64,000 bases of DNA from Okapia johnstoni (GCA_024291935.2 CM044307.1:96167461-96231460), one strand, 5' to 3'. Shown: positions 31,291 through 43,382, numbered from the stretch's first letter. Notes: a model not told the origin generated them from the letters alone. Numbers and translations are program-made.

Positions 31291-34169
31291 CATAAAAATG
31301 AGAAGAGAAAATAAAAGTACACTAGTGAAGCAATTTTACCTTATAAAATAGCACTAGAAGCCTATATATACCACAATTTCTAACAGCAAGGATTTTGAAG
31401 AGAGCTCAACCAGCATTTCAACTGAAGCTTTGCTATTTACCACCTGTTTCACCTTGGAGAAAAAGTTTTAATCACTCAAAAACTAAGTTCCAGCATTTAC
31501 AAAAAAAAGATGATATTTGTACCTATTTCCCTCCCTCTGTTTTATCTCAACATGAAATATTAAAATAACCCAATAATGTCCTTTTATTTGTTCTTTTGGA
31601 AATAAAAACAGTATCAAGTTATGAGATGGTTCAGTTTGAACCATTGTTTTAAATTACTACCTTCTGCCTACTCAAGTTCTATAGTAAGAAAGCTTATTAT
31701 TTATATTATTATTAATATGTATAATTAAGAAGTCTTGCTCATTTTCAAGCCTTAAAGAGGCGGTGAATTTATAGCAATAGGCTCCAAACTGAGCTTCATT
31801 ATGTAGATGCAGTTCTCATCCAGATAAGGGCAACTTAGAGAGATGATAATATTATTGAATATTTCATGTTAAAATACATTACCAGCATTTAATAGAAGAG
31901 AAATTTGCTTCTGTTGTTCATTTAAGTATGAGAAGCCTTTTAAGCACTTACATGTTTCACTGGCCACTTATATTACTGTGCAATCTGTTGCTATTTGTGA
32001 AATATTTATTTCACATCACCTCGGTTTGTTGATTCAGGTTTTATTTCCATGGAGAACTACAGAGAAGCTTTTCAAACACTCTAAAACTACCTTAAATCCA
32101 CCTTATCTGTGGAATTGTTAAATTGTGTTGGTCTGGTGCAGGGAATTATTTCTCAGAAATCATGCTGGAAGAATTCTGAAGCAACACAAAAATCATGAGC
32201 CAGTGTGGTGTGAGAAAGGCTGGTAGAGCTGATGACACATCGAGGAGGGCTTTGCCCTCAGAGAACTTGGAAAGATTCTGTTCTCAGTGTCCCGCTGATT
32301 CACTGTTTGACCTCTCTCAAGAACTCTTCCTCACTAGTTCTTGAAAATGAGCAAAAGATGTCAGTATCTTCTACATTCTTTAGTGACAAATTATAAATTA
32401 ATAACCTTATCTTGTGATACAAATCTGAAACATAAATATTGCTAAGAAATGCAAAGCATTATCATTATTTATGCAAAATGTGATAAGAAACTGGAATGTA
32501 TTAATTTGAAGACTTATGAGTAGTGTCTAGAGGGCTGGCACAAATGCAAAGTGTCATTTGTTCTGAGATAAATTTACTTTCCATTTCTAAGATTCAAATG
32601 AGAGAAAGAACTTGAATATTTCACCCACAAATACACAACTCTACAATGCATCCAGGGATTTTGGAGTTGAATTTAATTCACATTGAAATAAAGTTCAGTT
32701 TTTGCACATTTTTGCTTTGTCTTGTCCATGAAAGGCCCAGCTGCTTGCCCAGCTGTCTGTCAGTCATTCCAGATCATAGCTTTATTTGTGTGATTCTGTA
32801 CTCCTGCTATTTCCTTTGAAACTAAAAATTGTAGACATATATTTTCTTTGTTTGAAGGTCATACGAAAAGCTTCTGACTCTATGAATATGAAGGTTATAA
32901 AGAAGACATTATTTAGAGATTCTTGTACAAACATAAGGCACTTATAAGAATTCACCCTGATTGAGTTATTATGGCTTCCTTAGCTGTTGAATGACCAATC
33001 ATCTCAAGATAAAGAACTCAGCTTGTGCTCAAATACTAGATTTCTATCATCCCCATTTCAATCTCAAGTCTCTATTGAATAACTTCAAATTAAAAAACAA
33101 AATATATCACAAAAAATAATATCAAGTTTCCAAGACCCATAACATTTGTCAGGATGAACAAAAGAACTGTGAGCTGTGGATAAGTGAAAAAACAGACCAG
33201 GATCAGAGGAGCTTTCTCTGACTCCAAGTGATGCTGTGCCCTTGGGAGACTACCGGGACATCCATTTACACATAACAGTTAAGGAAAATAGGCTAGATGA
33301 CTGATCCTCAAATTGTATTCCAGAACATCTGGATTCTTTGAAGGTATTTGAAAGGAAAGCTAAGGTAGAAAAAAATGGAGAAAGAAAAGTTCAGATGGGT
33401 AGGATTTTTGCTACTATTTTCATTAGAATCACTCTGCACTAATCTTTCTTTGGTTTAATAAAAATGTTTTCTATACGTGCATTAAATAACTGGGTTATTT
33501 CTATAGACTTTTTTATATCTAAGAGTTGAGCAAGAAAAAAATTGATGAATTTCAGTATGTTCCTCAAACAGGTTTACATCAAAGGGTTGCTCCTCCTTTG
33601 GTTTGTTTGTTGTTATTACTGTATTATGTACTTAATGTACAAATTTCAGCATGTCCACACAGAAAAATATGTTCTGGAAATCCAAACCAACTGACAAAGG
33701 CAGTAAGACAATGTAAAACTATATTAATAAATAAATTTACCTAAAGAAATCACTGATATATAATTTTGTATATTTAATAAAAGACATAATTTTACAAGGA
33801 AATAATATTTATATAAAACATATGCACACCATAAATTTTTGGATATCATTTGCTACCCCCATTTCAATGGTCCTCTTTCCTTACTGCCTACATTTAGATA
33901 GTCTCAATGTATATTCATAATGATTACAACAAATCCCAAATTATAGTATGAAATGTTGACTGCACATATTTTTAATACATTTTTGTCTTAGGGACAAACT
34001 TGACAAATCTAAATATCAAATTACTATTCCTTAGATCATAAACTACAAGCTCTGTACAAGCAGTTAATGATAAAGGTGAAATCAGAAGTTTAAATAATCA
34101 GATATCAAGAGAAATACAACATGAAAAAATAGTAGGAATTACGAAGCAGTGGAAGTGTTTAAATAAAGC
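31291..34169. other. Mostly unique sequence, no gene seen
   Basis: No coding gene or exon supported. At about 31425-31545 a diverged sense MIR may be present (ctttgctatttaccacctgtttcaccttgg ... acaaaaaaaagatgatatttgtacctatttcc). The rest is AT-rich and unrecognised. The 72-codon frame at 33526-33744 has no supporting context. Confidence 0.4.
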
Positions 34170-34250
34170 AGATCTCCAAACATCATATGTAAGTATCAAC
34201 TCAATTTGGATGATAGACTTACAGGTAAAAGCAAAACTACACAATTCTTA
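34170..34250 (+). mobile_element. Old L1 ORF2, left part (split by Bov-tA)
   Basis: agtatcaactcaatttggatgatagacttacaggtaaaagcaaaactac corresponds to the L1 ORF2 stretch encoding ...WI.DL.VK.KT. It continues after the SINE at 34448. Confidence 0.65.
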
Positions 34251-34447
34251 GGGACTTCCCTATAGTTCAGATAGCAAAGAATTTGCCTGCAATGAAAGAG
34301 ACCCAGGTTTGACCCCTGGGTCAGGAAAATCCCCTAGAGAAGGAAATGGCAACCCACTCAGCATTCTTGCCTGGGGAATCCCATGGACAGAGGAACTTGG
34401 TCATCCATGGGGTCACAGAGTCAGACATGACTAATACAGATACACAC
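34251..34447 (+). mobile_element. Bov-tA SINE nested in L1
   Basis: gggacttccctatagttcagatagc ... ggtttgacccctgggtcagg ... gggtcacagagtcagacatgactaatacag. The flanks acacaattct (34239) and acacaatttct (about 34447) form a target-site duplication with a 1-bp indel. Confidence 0.93.
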
Positions 34448-35515
34448 ACACAATTTCTGGAAGAAAATACTTTTTAAAATCTTTGTGAAATTCTGTTAGA
34501 CTCATCCTTAGATAGGACACAAACTAAGGAGTCTTAAAAATAGATAAATAAATAAAAATTTATCAGAAGTAAAAATCTTCTGTTTTCTCTTTTCATGCTA
34601 AAAACATGTCACAATAGGCAATAAACCATAAGAAAGTAATTACAAAATGCATTATTAAAGGACTTGAATCCACAATATGTAAAGAACTCTTATAACTCAA
34701 ATATATGAAAACCAACAGTACAATCTAAAAAAGAACAAAAGATTTGAACAGACACTTCATCAGACAAGAAATGAAGATGATGAACAGGCACATGAAAAGA
34801 TGCTTAATATTATTAGCCATCAGGGAAATGCAAATTAAACCACAGTGAGATACTACTATATACAACTACTAGAATGGCTAAAAAAAAAATTTAAGAAAAG
34901 GAAAATATAAAATTCTAACAAGGAAACTCTCAGACATTGCCTGGTGAGAGTGCAAAATGGTACTACTCTGGAAACCAGGTTGACAGTTTCTTATAAGATT
35001 ACAATCATATCTACCATGTGACCCAATAATTCATAGAGTAATTACCCAAAAGAAATGGAAACTTGTGTCAAACAGAGGCCTATCTACATATTCTTCACTC
35101 ACAATTGCCCCAAACTGGAAACAACCCAAATTTCCATCAGCAGATGAATGGATAATCAAATTGTGACAGATTCATACCGTGAAAACTTTACAGCAATAAA
35201 AAGCAACAACAGTGATGAATCTGAAAAGCATTATGTTGACTGAAAGAAAGAAACTACACACTGTATGATTCTATTTATTCGACATATGGAATAGGGAAAG
35301 CAGTGATTTCCAAGGGTGGGATGACTGGGAGCAATGAAAGAAGTAAGACTGAATACAAAGGGGCATCACACTTTGGAGTGGCAGAAATCTTCCTATTTTA
35401 ATTAAGGTGCTGCTTCCAAGTGTATACATTCACCAGAACTCATCAAACTTTGACCTGAAAAGAAGGCTGTTTCTAAAATGAAAATTATAGTTCAATAAAC
35501 ATATCTTTTCAAAAA
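34448..35515 (+). mobile_element. Old L1 ORF2 end and 3' UTR
   Basis: Recognisable ORF2 text: attaaaggacttgaatccacaatatgtaaagaactcttataactc, catgaaaagatgcttaatattattagccatcagggaaatgcaaattaaaccacagtgagatac, gtgagagtgcaaaatggtac, caaactggaaacaacccaaatttccatcagcagatgaatgg, and the end caataaacatatc. It is decayed, with no long frame. Confidence 0.85.
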
Positions 35516-36211
35516 ACAGATCTACTCTATCTGTGGTTCAACAATAGAGAGCGATTTTTTTTCCAAGTCATTAGAAAAATATATGCATAGACAGAAAATT
35601 CATGGACTTGCAGTTTACTTAGAGCTTTTCAGTATCACTTTAGAGAACCACATGTGATCTGAACTTCCTTGAAAAATCCTATGTGAAATTAAAATAAGAA
35701 AAAAATAAAAATAGAAATACTGGTAAGGAAGAAACTTAGAAACCATAAAACAATAAGTGCTGTGACATATCATGCATATTACAAAAGCAGTGGGGCTTCA
35801 GGTAGCACAAATTCTCAGGACCTCTCTCTTGATTAACTCCGGAGTGCCTCTCATGTCACACTCCCCTTCCTATGGCCTTTCGTGGCTGCTGAGAATGGAA
35901 GAGCATCTTCTTATGGGATTTACTATTCTCCTTCCCCCTCAATTCTTAAGGCATTGCCAACACAGCCCTCCTAGTCAGACCACAGTAAGAGTAAGCCATT
36001 AGTTTGATTAGCGGGTGATAAATTTGGGAGGGCTACTCTATTAATGTATTTGTTTGCTCCTCTACTGGTTGATTTTGGTGGCCCCAGATAATATAGCTTC
36101 CTCCATTAAATAACTGCTGATATGGTGTTTTGAGAAGTTAAAGGAATGACAGGATTGGGCAAAACACAATGAAAATCTTACAAAGAAGCTTCTATTCTTT
36201 CCTTACAGTGA
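35516..36211. other. Unique sequence
   Basis: The interval 35770-36000 is less AT-rich and has a 76-codon frame, but no homology, splice signal or repeat could be supported. Confidence 0.4.
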
Positions 36212-36409
36212 TAGACGCTCAGCCGTGTCCGACTCTTTGCGACCCCATAGATTGTAGCCCACCCAGCTCCTCTGTCCATGGAATTCTCCAGGCAAGAATT
36301 CTGGAGTGGGTAGCTGTTCCCTTCTCTAGGAGATCTCAACCCAGGGATCGAACCCAGGTCTCCCTCATGGCAGGCGGATTCTTTATCGTCTGAGTCACTA
36401 GGGAGGCCC
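36212..36409 (-). mobile_element. Bov-tA SINE
   Basis: Antisense: gacgctcagccgtgtccgactctttgcgaccccatag ... ggcggattctttatcgtctgagtcactagggagg. The flanks tttccttacagt and tttcctggcagt suggest a degenerate target-site duplication. Confidence 0.94.
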
Positions 36410-37581
36410 TTTCCTGGCAGTATATGGTCCTAAATGCCTGGAGTGGCTAAACAAATGTCTCCATTAAAAATACCAAAAGAAAAAAGGTGCACAGCTTTTC
36501 AGTTCCCCTTGACATATGCTCACATATGAACAATGATACCATATTTTGGGGGAGGGTTCATATGGACAATTTGATATTGGTCATGAAAACACAGACTTCC
36601 CAAATGATTCAGAAAAAAAAAGGGAATGCTTATCCCAGAAGATATGAATCAAGATCACTCTGAAACTGCAAGATCATCACACCAGTGTGTAACCACAATA
36701 AAAAAAAAGTGGTAATTCCTAAAGTTTGGATTTCATGCATATAGTCAACTATTTGCCTGGAGGTTTTTTTTTTTTCCTGAAGCTTTAGGTGAATCATTTT
36801 GCATTCATTCCACATCCTTCTCCTACATATGGGTTTTCTAACCTTGGGTCTGATCACAAGATTATACGGAAATACTACTACACAGAGGTCAGGAGATTTA
36901 AGTCCTTATTACCTCTGCAATCTGACCAAATCAATTAACTGCAATGACACTCAAGTTTCTTTTTAAAAGGTTCTTTAAATGCTAAAATATATCATTCTAT
37001 TGGATGACAAATGAAAAGGAATAAAATGTAGTTTTCTGAGCCATTTATGTCATGACACTGAATTTAAATTACATTAATAAAATCTTAAAATTTTAATAGT
37101 CTTTAATTTTTCAAAGTACTTTCACATGCCCCATTTTTAGTCCATAAATATACTGTTTAAAATTTTGTTTTTGGTTTTATATATATTAATCAATGTAACA
37201 TTAATGAGAACTAAATATTTATCACATGTAATATCATATATACATATAAATATACTTTGATCATATATTTATCAATGTAATTAATGAGTTACATTAATTA
37301 CTACTGAATAGGTAAGAGTAGAATAAGTGTATCCTATATGTTGTCAATATAGTATGATCTAGATGATTCCTGATTTTTCTGAGCAACTGTAATTGTATAT
37401 CTGCTATGGAAGAATATTTAGTCAGAGTCACCTACATATATACTAAACAATTTTCTGTTGCATTGGACAAGGAATCAGTCTTGTCCTCCAAAGAACTGGT
37501 TGAGAGACATCGTCAATCACATTTACTAATGGCATATTAGTAAATTATAACACTAAGTTACATATAATATCTAGCTTTTAG
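36410..37581. other. Unique, very AT-rich sequence
   Basis: No gene or recognised repeat. The part 37030-37310 is especially A/T-rich, with repeated ttaat/atata motifs. Confidence 0.45.
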
Positions 37582-37593
37582 TAAGAGAAATTA

Positions 37594-37822
37594 GCACTTG
37601 CCCAGTGGCTCAGTAGTAAAGAATTTGTCTGCAATTCAGGAGACGCAGGAGACTACAGTTCAACTCCTGGTTCAGGAAGATCCCCTGGAGGAGGGCATAG
37701 CAGTCCACTCCAATATTCTTGCCTGGAGAATTCCATGGACAGAGGAACCTGGCAGGATACAGTCCAAGAGTCCTCGAAGAGTTGAGCTGCACACGACTGA
37801 AGGGACTGAGGCCCCATGCAGA
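37594..37822 (+). mobile_element. Bov-tA SINE
   Basis: gcacttgcccagtggctcagtag ... gttcaactcctggttcagg ... gagttgagctgcacacgactgaagggactgagg. The flanks aagagaaatta (37583-37593) and aagagaaacta (37823-37833) differ at one base and define the insertion. Confidence 0.93.
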
Positions 37823-37897
37823 AAGAGAAACTATATTTTTAAGAAAGAGTGTTTCTTTTCCCCTATTACAAGAGTATGGATGGTGGCTATGCGGTGC

Positions 37898-38030
37898 AGG
37901 GCTACCCCACATCCAAGGTCAGAGCAGTGGCTGTGAGGAGATACCCCACGTCCTAGGTAAGGAGCAGTGGCTGTGCATTGCTGGAGCAGCCGTGAAGAGA
38001 TACCCCATGTCCAAGGTAAGAGAAAGCCAA
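37898..38030 (+). repeat. BovB 5' UTR tandem repeat
   Basis: Three imperfect units built on taccccacatccaaggtcagagcagtggctgtg: gggctaccccacatccaagg (37899), ggagataccccacgtcctagg (37937), and agagataccccatgtccaagg (37996). Tandem 5' UTR units of this kind are a known BovB trait and could carry promoter activity. Confidence 0.8.
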
Positions 38031-38463
38031 GCAAGACAGCAAGCACAGAGAGAGGGCATCAGAGGGCAGACAGACTGAAACCACAATCACAGAAAACTAG
38101 CCAATCTGATCACAGGGTGCACAGCCTCGTCTAACTCAATGAAACTAAGCCATGCTGTGTGGGGCCACCCAAGACGGATGGGTCATATTGGAGAGGTCTG
38201 ACAGAATGTGGTCCACTGGAGAAGAGCACGGCAAACCACTTCAGTATTCTTGCCTTGAGAACCCCATGAACAGTATGAAAAGGCAAAGATAGCACACTGA
38301 AAGATGAACTCTCCAGGTCGGAAGGTACCCAATATGATACTGGAGATAAGCGGTGAAATAAGTCCAGAAAGAATGAAGGGATGGAGCCAAAGCAAAACAA
38401 CACCCAGTGGTGGATGTGACTGGTGATAGAAGCAAAGTTCGATGCTGAAAAGAGCAATATTGC

Positions 38464-38901
38464 ATAGGAACCTGGAATGTTAGGTCCATGAATCAAGGCA
38501 AATTGGAAGTGATCAAACAGGAGATGGCAAGAGTGAACATTGACATTCTAGGAATCAGTGAACTAAGATGGACTGGAATGCTTGAATTTAACTCAGATGA
38601 CCATTATATCTACTACTGTAGGCAAGAATCCCTTAGAAGAAATAGAGTAGCCATCATAGTCAACAAAAGAGTCCAAAATGCAGTACTTGGATGCAATCTC
38701 ATAAATGACAGAATGATCTCTGTTCATTTCCAAGGCAAACCATTCAATATCACAGTAATCCAAGCCTATGCCCCAACCAGTAACGCTGAAGAAGCTGAAG
38801 TTGAACAGTTCTATGAAAACCTACAAGACCTTTTAGAACTAACACCCAAAAAAGATATCCTTTTCATTATAGGGGACTGGAAAGCAAAAGTAGGAAGTTA
38901 A
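38464..38901 (+). pseudogene. BovB APE-type endonuclease, N-terminal part
   Basis: Frame opens before the methionine at 38488 with GTWNVRS, the usual start of the apurinic-like endonuclease fold. It continues with LEVIKQEMARVNIDILGISELRWTG (the catalytic Glu lies in SELRW), NAVLGCNLINDRMISVHF, and ITVIQAYAPTSNAEEAEVEQFYENL. In the family this domain nicks target DNA to prime reverse transcription. In the GDWNA motif the Asn is replaced by Lys (GDWKAKVG), and a stop follows two codons later (TAA at 38899-38901, from an expected CAA). The domain is therefore broken twice. Confidence 0.9.
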
Positions 38902-39369
38902 GAAACACCTGGAGTAACAGGCAAATTTATCCTTGGAGTACAGAATGAATCAGGGCAAAGGCTAATAGAGTTTTGCCAAGAGAACACACTGGTCATACCA
39001 AACACCCTCTTCCAACAACACAAGAGAAGACTCTACACATGGACATCACCAGATGGCCAACAATGAAATCAGATTGATTATATTCTTTTCAGCCAAAGAT
39101 GGAAAAACTCTATACAGTCAGCAAAAACAAGACCGGAAGCTGACTGTGGCTCAGATCATGAACTCCTTATTGCCACATTCAGACTTAAACTGAAGAAAGT
39201 AGGGAAATCCACTATACCATTCAGGTATGACCTAAATCAAATCCGTTATGATTATACAGTGGAAGTGAGAAATAGATTTAAAGGACTAGATCTGATAGAC
39301 AGAGTGCCTGATTAACTATGGACAGAGGTTCGTGACATTGTACAGGAGACAGGGATCACGACCATCCCC

Positions 39370-39906
39370 ATGGAAAAGAAATGCAAAAAAGCAAAATGGC
39401 TCTCTGAGGAGGCCTTGCAAATAGCTGTGAAAAGAAGAGAAGCGAAAAGCAAAGGAGAAAAGGAAAGATATACCCATTTGAATGCAGAGTTCCAAAGCAT
39501 AGCAAGGAGAGATAAGAAAGCCTTCCTTAGCAATCAATGCAAAGAAATAGAGGAAAACAACAGAATGGGAAAGACTAGAGATCTCTTCAAGAAAATTAGA
39601 GACACCAAGGGAATATTTCATGCAAAGATGGGCTCGATAAAGGACAGAAATGGTATGGACCTAACAGAAGCAGAAGATATTAAGAGGTGGCAAGAATACA
39701 CAGAAGAACTGTACAAAAAAGATCTGCACGACCCAGATAATCAAGATGGTGTAATCACTCACCTAGAGCCAGACATCCTGGAATGCGAAGTCACGTGGGC
39801 CTTAGGAAGCCTCACTACAAACAAAGCTAGTGGAGGTGATGGAATTTCAGTTGAGTCATTGCAAATCCTGAAAGATGATGCTGTGAAAGTGCTGCACTCA
39901 ATATGA
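39370..39906 (+). pseudogene. BovB linker and RT fingers fragment
   Basis: 178 open codons: MEKKCKKAKWLSEEALQI and the Lys-rich linker, FKKIRDTKGIFHAKMGSIKDRNG, EAEDIKRWQEYTEELYKKDLHDPDN, then ECEVTWALGSLTTNKASGGDGISVE (the KASG-DGI motif that opens the RT domain). It ends at a TGA that replaces the Cys codon of HSICQQIW. Confidence 0.9.
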
Positions 39907-40041
39907 CAGCAAATTTGGAAAGCTCAGCAGTGGGCACAGGACTGGAAAAGGTCAGTTTTCATTTCAATCTCAAAGAAAGGCAATTCCACAGGATGCTCAA
40001 ACTACTGCATAACTGCATTCATCTCACACGATAGTAAAGTA

Positions 40042-40554
40042 ATGCTCAAAATTCTCCAAGCGAAGCTTCAGCAAGATGTGAACCGTGCACTTCCAGATGT
40101 TCAAGCTGGTTTTAGAAAAGGCAGAGGAACCAGAGATCAAATTGCCAACATCCGATCGATCATCAAAAGAGCAAGAGAGTTCCAGAAAATCATCTATTTC
40201 TGCTTTACTGACTATGCCAAAGCCTTTGACTGTGTGGATCACAATAAACTTTGGAAAATTCTTGAAGAGATGGGAATACCAGACCACCTGATCTGCCTCT
40301 TGAAAAACCAGTATGCATGTCAGGAAGCAACAGTTAGAACTGGACGTGGAATAACAGACTGGTTCCAAATAGGAAAAGGAGTACGTCAAGGCTGTATATT
40401 GTCACCCTGCTTATTTAACTCATATGCAGAGTACATCATGAGAAACGCTGGGCTGGAGGAAGCACAAGTTGGAATCAAGATTGCCGGGAGAAATATCAAT
40501 AACCTCAGATATGTAGATGACACCACTCTTATGGTAGAAAGTGAGAAGAACTAA
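40042..40554 (+). pseudogene. BovB reverse transcriptase palm fragment
   Basis: 170 open codons: FRKGRGTRDQIANIRSI, motif A FTDYAKAFDCVDHNKL, motif B GVRQGCILSPCLFN (glycine kept), and motif C YVDD at 40510-40521 instead of YADD. YVDD-type catalytic boxes occur in functional RTs of other families, so that change alone need not kill activity. The frame ends after a 1-nt deletion in the SEEELK region. Confidence 0.9.
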
Positions 40555-40562
40555 ACAGCCTC

Positions 40563-40943
40563 TTGATGAAAGTGAAAGAGAAGAGTGAAAAAGTTGGCTT
40601 AAAGCTCAACATTCAGAAAACTAAGATCACAGCATCCAGTCCCATCACTTCATGGCAAATAGATGGGGAAACAGTGGCTGACTTTATTTGGGGGGGCTCC
40701 AAATTCACTGCAGATGGTGATTGCAGCCATGAAATTAAAAGACATTTACTCCTTGAAAGAGAAGTTATTACCAACCTAGACAGCATATTAAAAAACAGAA
40801 ACATTACTTTGCCAACAAATGTCCATGTAGTCAAGGCTATGGTTTTTCCAGTAGTCATGTATGGATGTGACAGTTGGACTATAAAGAAAGCTGAGTGCCG
40901 AAGAATTGATGCTTTGAACTGTGGTATTGGAGAAGACTCTTGA
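40563..40943 (+). pseudogene. BovB ORF C-terminal fragment
   Basis: 126 open codons: [88 protein letters not shown], then a frameshift caused by loss of one T in a run of four (gatgctttgaac near 40913). The same deletion is seen in the 56.3-57.1 kb copy. The WGGSK/LGGSK/FGGSK variant links it to the 24-kb and 56-kb copies. Confidence 0.88.
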
Positions 40944-41274
40944 GAGTCCCTTGGACTGCAAGGAAATCCAACCAGTCTATCCTAAAGGAGATCAGTCCTG
41001 AGTGTTTATTGGAAGGACTGATGCTAAAGGTGAAGCTCCAATACTTTGGCCACCTGATGTGAAGAACTGACTCATTTGAAACGACCTTGATTCTGGGAAA
41101 GAATGAAGGCAGGAGGAGAAGGGGATGACAGAGGATGAGATGGTTGGATGGCATCACCGACTCAATGGACATGGGTTTGGATGGAGTTGATGATTGACGG
41201 GGAGGCTTAGCATGCTGCAGTTCATTGGGTCGCAGAGTTGGACATGACTGAGTGACTGAACTGAACTGAGCTGA

Positions 41275-42811
41275 TCTTTTAAAATGAATGTTTCAACTGA
41301 GAATTGTTATTTTAGTGGCAGTCACATTTTCCATTTTTGACATGAGACGTTTTCACATACATTTAGCTCTCTGTGATTGTGACTGCAATCCCTAATGTCT
41401 CCTCAAAAGTCAACCCAGCACAGTCTAAGAGGGCAGTTTTACCTACTTTTATTTTATAAAATGACTATTACAATTAAAATTTTCACATTAATGAGAATGG
41501 TTAAGCTCAAGATTATGCAGTGTTCAGAGATCTGCCAATTCATTAATGGGGCAGTTTCATATGGTCGAACTATTCTGGGAATGCATAAGGGAAAGTTAGA
41601 TGTGATTTGTAAAAAAAAAAAAAAAAAAATCCCTTATTTCAGAGTTGGCCAGTTGATCTGTTACACCCTTTGAGGGTGCAACTCTGAGTTTAAAAAGGCA
41701 ACAACAGCAAAAAGAATTAATTAATTCAGTGTGTGAGCATAAAGAATCCTTGATTTCCACAAAAAGAGTATTTCTAAAAAAGAGAAAACTTGACTAGTTT
41801 CTAAAATCACCTTTTCTTCTTGAATGTAAGCATACTCTTCCTTAAGAAACTAAAAGGACGAAAAATAAAGATGCCGTATTGTCTGCTTTAATACTGATTT
41901 CCCAAAGCTTTAGGTGCAGTGCTAGAAATTATGTAGGATTTTCCTTATTCTCAGCACCAGCGATGAAAGTAAGAACAGAAAATAAAAATAAAAATTGCAT
42001 ACATATTCCTCTGCGGCCAAATTTAACAAGTCTTGAAATTGCTAGAAAATGCGATTTCATTCAAGAGGAAGAGATGGCATTTAAAAGACCAAATCAAGTT
42101 CAAACTGCTTATCCTAGCAATGCAAACTGACAGCATATGCACACACATAATCAAATGGGAAATAATAATAGCACCTCTCAATAGACTGCCCAGCACAAAA
42201 AGTCAACGGCCCAAGGAATATGTCAAGAATAATTTCTTCACATGCATTGCTCCCATGCTGTGCTCTGTCACAGGGTGATTTCATCAATGGAGAGTATATG
42301 AAGCTCTCAGGCAATAAGACTAGATCTTTATTCACACCGAGCTTCTTTACGTGGGAAGAAGAAATCAGGTTACCTTCTTCAAACAAGCAGCTCTTTTCTT
42401 GGAGTAAGCAGTGAAGGCTTTTTCTAAAAACCATATTTCTGTGTATGCATAGGAATCGAGAGGGAGGTAAAAGGAACTATTTTCCAAAAGTAAGTAGAGA
42501 CAAAAATATGCAGTGGGAGAAGATTTGATCCTTTTACAGAGGAAAACTCTATCACTTGGAAGTTATTTCAAATATAATCATTAGATGCAAATTAGATAAT
42601 AGGGTGACATCTGCCCTGGTTACATACCTCTCATTTTGGAGAGCCTAGTAGCCAGACCAGAATACCAAATCAGCAGCCAAAACAACCCTCAGTAAAAGCT
42701 ATAGCAATGCAAACGTTATGTGGACATTTCTTGAAGGTCTATATTTTTTAGAATTCTCCCACAAAATATTTATTACCGATAGCCAAAGAAAAGATTTCTA
42801 ATTATAAATAT
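41275..42811. other. Unique sequence, no gene seen
   Basis: Poly-A run at 41612-41629. The segment 41870-42450 has several overlapping open frames on both strands (for example 42114-42434 minus and 42033-42278 plus) and moderate GC. This may reflect a conserved non-coding element rather than coding. No splice pattern or family match. Confidence 0.4.
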
Positions 42812-43021
42812 GCTGTGCTTAGTCGCTCAGTCATGTCCGACTCTTTGCAACCCCGTGGAGTGTAGCCTTCCAGGCTCCTCTGTCCATGGGAATTCTCTAG
42901 GCAAGAATACTGGAGTGGGTTGCCATACCCTCCTCCAGGGGATCTTCCCAACCCAGGGATTGAACTCACGTCTCCTGCATTGAGGGCAGATTCTTTACCA
43001 TCTGAGCCACCAGAGAAGCCC
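42812..43021 (-). mobile_element. Bov-tA SINE
   Basis: Antisense: gtgcttagtcgctcagtcatgtccgactctttgcaacccc ... gcagattctttaccatctgagccaccagagaagccc. Confidence 0.95.
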
Positions 43022-43029
43022 AAGAATAC

Positions 43030-43101
43030 TGGGTATATATGCATATGCGTGTGTGTGTATGTATATATATATATATATATATATATACATACACACACAT
43101 A
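43030..43101. repeat. (TG)n-(TA)n-(CA)n palindromic microsatellite
   Basis: Positions 43050-43099 form a perfect 50-bp palindrome: arm tgtgtgtgtatgta, an alternating TA core, and arm tacatacacacaca. It can extrude as a cruciform and is likely length-unstable. Confidence 0.95.
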
Positions 43102-43162
43102 GTTCTAATTATACATACATACAGGTTAAATTATATATACATATGTAATATATAACTATGTG

Positions 43163-43382
43163 CTTGTGTACATGCTCAGTCGCTTCAGTCATGTCCGACT
43201 CTTTGTGACGCTATGGACTAGGGCCCACCAAGCTCCTCTGTCCATGAGATTCTCCAGGCAAGAATACTGGAGTGGGTTCCCATGCCCTCCTCCAGGGGAT
43301 CTTCCCCAGCCAGGGATTACATCTCCTGCATCTCCTGCATTGGCAGGTGGGTTCTTTAGCACTAGAATCACCTGGGAAGCCC
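43163..43382 (-). mobile_element. Bov-tA SINE
   Basis: Antisense: tgtgtacatgctcagtcgcttcagtcatgtccgactctttgtg ... gtgggttctttagcactagaatcacctgggaagccc. Confidence 0.95.

Larger units (their letters stand above)
37857..41274 (+). mobile_element. Near-full-length BovB (RTE LINE)
   Basis: 3.4 kb, the only copy reaching the 5' UTR. Order: 5' UTR with tandem units (37898-38030), leader, APE-type endonuclease (38464-38901 plus a broken continuation), Lys-rich linker, reverse transcriptase (39.7-40.6 kb), C-terminal region, and 3' terminus gactgaactgaactgagctg. The flanks ttttaagaaagagtgtttc (37838) and ttttaaaatgaatgtttc (41278) may be a decayed target-site duplication. Coding breaks include TAA at 38899, TGA at 39064, a stop at 39313-39315, TGA at 39904, a 1-nt deletion near 40540 and a T deletion near 40913. 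The element is dead. Confidence 0.95.

Noticed and set aside
37898..38030. Spaced direct repeats as a CRISPR-like array
   Set aside because: Only three imperfect units, no uniform spacers, and they lie in the 5' UTR of a BovB.
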